Shown here: piece by piece, positions 5,312 through 7,346 of the stretch
Layout: every line of letters begins with the position of its first letter
Position numbering within the stretch: the stretch's first letter is position 1
Assembly (NCBI GenBank): GCA_024276815.1
Contig: JAJRWM010000032.1
Location: forward strand, 1 to 7,346
From: a bacterium
GTDB lineage: Bacteria > JACRDZ01 > JAJRWM01
Length of the DNA stretch: 7,346 bases
Direction: 5' to 3'
Notes under the pieces: generated by a model
Seen by the model: only the letters and a program-made list of their open reading frames with translations
Databases searched by the model: none
Told to the model about the DNA's origin: nothing
Program-made: the position numbers and the translations under genes

Positions 5312-5339
5312 TTGACAGTATCGGCGTTCAGGGTATAAT
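5312..5339 (+). promoter_or_regulatory. Sigma70-type promoter for the ECF sigma operon
   Basis: A perfect TTGACA (5312-5317) and a perfect TATAAT (5334-5339) are 16 bp apart, giving a leader of about 70 nt to the ATG at 5418. A possible second promoter, GAAACC then GTATAC 16 nt later just before the gene, resembles ECF-type GAAAC/-10 spacing and could serve autoregulation, but the match is weak. Confidence 0.7.
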
Positions 5340-5417
5340 AAATTATCAGCTTCTTCTAATCAAGAAACGAAACCAATCCGATGTTAATTTGTATACTGGG
5401 ATAGGTAGAGAAATTTA

Positions 5418-6008
5418 ATGGCTGATCATGATGATGACGTGTTGCTGGTGCGGGAATGTTTGCGGGGCGATAATAACGCTTTTTGTAAACTGGTGGATAA
5501 ATACAAGGTGCCGGTTTATAATCTCGCCTACCGCATGTTGCAGAGCGAGGAAGAAGCGGAGGACGCTTTTCAGGAGGCTTTCTTTAAAGCGTATAAGTCT
5601 CTTGACAAGTACAAGTTAAAGTACAGTTTTTTTACCTGGTTGTACACGGTGACTCTGAATATCTGTCGAAACCGGCTGAAGAAAAAGCGTCGCTACTTTG
5701 TGTTCTCGATCAACGAACCGTTAAGCGACGATAACAAGCTGACCTGGCAGATCGCCGACACCGATATGGCTCCCGATGTTCTGCTGGAGCGGCGTAGCGA
5801 TATGTCGCTCATCAACGCGGCCGTTCAGTCGTTGCCGGACAAGTATCGGGCGGTGATAATTCTCAGGTACCTGGAGGATATGCCGTACCAGGAGATTGCG
5901 GAAATCGTGAAGTTACCTTTGGGGACCGTTAAGACGCAGATCCATCGGGGACGGCGTTTGATGCGGGAATATATTAAGGGTGAAAGAGGCGGGACGAATG
6001 ATGTTTAG
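5418..6008 (+). CDS. ECF RNA polymerase sigma factor (RpoE-like)
   Basis: This is a 196-residue sigma70-family ECF sigma factor. Region 2 is visible at about residues 22-90, with the DAFQEAFFKAYKSL helix and FFTWLYTVTLNICRNRLKKK (core binding and -10 recognition). Region 4 is at about 131-186, with SLPDKYRAVIILRYLEDM and the helix-turn-helix PYQEIAEIVKLPLGTVKTQIH. A linker of about 40 residues joins them. No extra C-terminal domain is present. Translation starts at ATG with only a modest upstream SD (AGGTAGAG). It overlaps the anti-sigma gene by 11 nt, the usual arrangement for a sigma/anti-sigma pair. The promoter upstream looks housekeeping. Its regulon cannot be told from this window. Confidence 0.97.
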   Translation: MADHDDDVLLVRECLRGDNNAFCKLVDKYKVPVYNLAYRMLQSEEEAEDAFQEAFFKAYKSLDKYKLKYSFFTWLYTVTLNICRNRLKKKRRYFVFSINEPLSDDNKLTWQIADTDMAPDVLLERRSDMSLINAAVQSLPDKYRAVIILRYLEDMPYQEIAEIVKLPLGTVKTQIHRGRRLMREYIKGERGGTNDV

Positions 6009-6687
6009 TTGCAAGGAAATTGGCGGGTTAATGGATGATTATTTAAGCGGCGAGTTATCCCCGGAAGAACGGGAGCTTTTCATAAATCATATTTCCGGGG
6101 GTAAGGTCTGTAAAAGAAAGACCGCTTTTGAGGAAGCTTTTGACCATGATTTAAGAAGCCTGCCTCCCTTTACGCCGGACATGTCTCTCGTGAGAAAAGT
6201 GCAGAACAAGGTCTCCGGCTACCACAAAGAAGCGGAAACACCGGTCTTCTCCCTTTTTCAGGAAAACCAGCGGTTGTTTTTTAACTCCGGCCTGGCGGTG
6301 ATTGTTGTGCTGTTGCTTGCCCTGAACGTTAATTTCTACGTTTTTATGAGCCGGAACAGCGTTCAGAATAATTTTGCCGGACAACCTAAACCAGCGGGTG
6401 AACGAACTGTCTTGCAGCCGGTGAAATTCGTGCTGGATGTCCCTGACGCCCGGGAATCGTCAACTCATTCAGTAGCCGTGGTTGGTGATTTTAACGGCTG
6501 GGACCCGGGCAAAAACAAGATGGAATATGATAAAAAAACGGACGCCTGGGTGCTGAACCTGGAATTAAAGCCGGGAATTTATGACTATATGTACGTGATA
6601 AATGATAAAATATGGGTTGCCGATCCTAATGCCGGCAAATTGCGGGATGACGGGTTTGGCGGCCAGAACAGCGTTTTGGAGTTGTAG
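5998..6687 (+). CDS. Membrane anti-sigma factor with a periplasmic CBM48/AMPK-type glycogen-binding domain
   Basis: This is a 229-residue protein, probably an inner-membrane anti-sigma factor for the upstream ECF sigma. The N-terminus is a zf-HC2/ZAS-type fold: C5, GELSPEER (18-25), then H31 and C38. The first Cys of the H-x3-C-x2-C motif is Gly35, so zinc binding is likely impaired or absent. One transmembrane helix follows at about 98-117 (LAVIVVLLLALNV). After a linker, residues 142-229 form a CBM48/AMPK-beta glycogen-recognition domain with VVGDFNGWDP (162-170), W184, YDYMYVINDKIW (195-206) and NSVLEL at the end. Trp168, Trp206 and Asn224 match glycogen contacts of AMPK beta, but the lysine (YKF) is Met198. 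With the N-terminus inside, this domain would be periplasmic. The start ATG at 5998 has AGAGG 8 nt before it and overlaps the sigma gene. A GTG at 5980 is less likely. Confidence 0.85.
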   Translation: MMFSCKEIGGLMDDYLSGELSPEERELFINHISGGKVCKRKTAFEEAFDHDLRSLPPFTPDMSLVRKVQNKVSGYHKEAETPVFSLFQENQRLFFNSGLAVIVVLLLALNVNFYVFMSRNSVQNNFAGQPKPAGERTVLQPVKFVLDVPDARESSTHSVAVVGDFNGWDPGKNKMEYDKKTDAWVLNLELKPGIYDYMYVINDKIWVADPNAGKLRDDGFGGQNSVLEL

Positions 6688-6696
6688 GAGACTGAG

Positions 6697-7346
6697 ATGA
6701 AAAAGATAATAATGGTTTCCCTGTTGATGATCGCTTTCTGCTGGAGCTTTAGCGGCTGGGGCCAGGAAGTGCAGGACGTTATTGATTCGATCAACGCCCA
6801 AAACAACCAGGAGCAGTTTGAGGAGCATGATTCGGAACAGATAATTCATATCCTGCTGGACGCCGAGGCCGAGGGCCTGCCAATGCGCCCTTTGCTTAAC
6901 AAAGTGCGCGAAGGCTTGGCCAAACGGGCTGATTACTGGAAAATATATGATGTTCTGGTCCGTAAAAAAGAATTTCTCAAACAAGCTAAAAGCATTGTTG
7001 ACGACGCCGGTAATTGCGGCTTGTACGTTGATTCCGAGGAGCGGGACGTTGAGGACCTGGCCAAACTGCTTGAAAGCCGGGATATTGACGAGGGTTTGTT
7101 AAGGCAAACGTTTACGCTGACCGAATGCGCCGGGGTCGAATTCCGGACCATGATGGAAATCTGTTCCCGGTTGGGCGACGGGGTTGTCCTGGATGAAGAG
7201 GTGAAAAAAGAAATTATTGAGCTGGCGCTGGGGCAGAAGCTTGACGAAAGCAGTGTGGTCGTGATCGCGGATGAACTCGAAGACGCTAACCTCAGAGGCG
7301 ATGATATCGGGGCGACGCTGGTCAAAATCCGCAGACGTTATAAATA
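6697..7346 (+). CDS. Exported helical protein of unknown function, cut by the window edge
   Basis: I do not recognise a named family. The visible 216 residues start at ATG 6697, with AGGAG six nt upstream overlapping the anti-sigma stop. This is the third gene of the sigma/anti-sigma operon. Residues 1-22 form a signal peptide (MKKIIMVSLLMIAFCWSFSG); the Cys at 15 is not in a proper lipobox, so secretion rather than lipidation is expected. The mature part is acidic and almost wholly helical, with helical-repeat-like text such as LLDAEAEGLPMRPLLNKV followed by REGLAK, then an LESRDIDEGLLRQTF segment and a C-terminal VVVIADELEDANLRG. Three cysteines lie in the mature part. The window ends at RRRYK followed by TA, so a stop (TAA or TAG) may be the next base and the gene may be nearly complete. 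Confidence 0.7.
   Translation, partial: MKKIIMVSLLMIAFCWSFSGWGQEVQDVIDSINAQNNQEQFEEHDSEQIIHILLDAEAEGLPMRPLLNKVREGLAKRADYWKIYDVLVRKKEFLKQAKSIVDDAGNCGLYVDSEERDVEDLAKLLESRDIDEGLLRQTFTLTECAGVEFRTMMEICSRLGDGVVLDEEVKKEIIELALGQKLDESSVVVIADELEDANLRGDDIGATLVKIRRRYK

Overview
The window reads as chromosomal DNA from a Gram-negative-type (diderm) bacterium of moderate GC. A TTG-started, signal-peptide-bearing outer-membrane beta-barrel protein and an ECF sigma/membrane anti-sigma pair indicate two membranes. Both tRNA genes encode their 3' CCA. The gene content fits an uncultivated or poorly sampled diderm lineage, but nothing in the sequence names a phylum. There is no CRISPR array, no transposase and no phage gene.

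Layout. Positions 1-486 hold no credible gene. They contain a strikingly palindromic stretch: a 14-bp perfect inverted repeat at 3-16/291-304 enclosing two strong hairpins, plus a GC-rich hairpin at 421-453 downstream of glnK. Positions 487-2070 (minus strand) are a nitrogen operon, amtB then glnK, with the amtB stop codon inside the glnK ribosome-binding site. It has a sigma70-type -10 box and no visible sigma54 site. Positions 2071-2460 are geneless. Positions 2461-3444 (minus) carry two serine tRNAs, tRNA-Ser(GGA) and tRNA-Ser(CGA), on either side of tag (3-methyladenine DNA glycosylase I). The two tRNAs share their immediate 3' flank, which suggests local duplication. Positions 3568-5192 (minus) carry a signal-peptide outer-membrane beta-barrel protein, a small membrane protein ending in a CxxC-I-G motif, and a polytopic NapH/CcoG-like 4Fe-4S membrane protein. 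Positions 5418-7346 (plus) carry an ECF sigma factor, an overlapping anti-sigma factor and an exported helical protein running into the window edge. Divergent promoters lie between 5193 and 5417.

How the genes work together. AmtB moves ammonium and the PII protein gates it, but this PII lacks the Tyr51 that GlnD uridylylates. The CxxC protein and the multi-cluster ferredoxin-like protein look like a two-gene membrane electron-transfer unit. The ferredoxin gene has a stop codon directly after its most natural ATG. The most unusual system is the sigma/anti-sigma operon. The anti-sigma factor has a degenerate zinc motif at its cytoplasmic N-terminus, one membrane helix, and a predicted periplasmic CBM48/AMPK-type glycogen-binding domain, and it is followed by a secreted helical protein. 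This suggests envelope sensing in which the carbohydrate-binding-like domain is the input module; that is inference.
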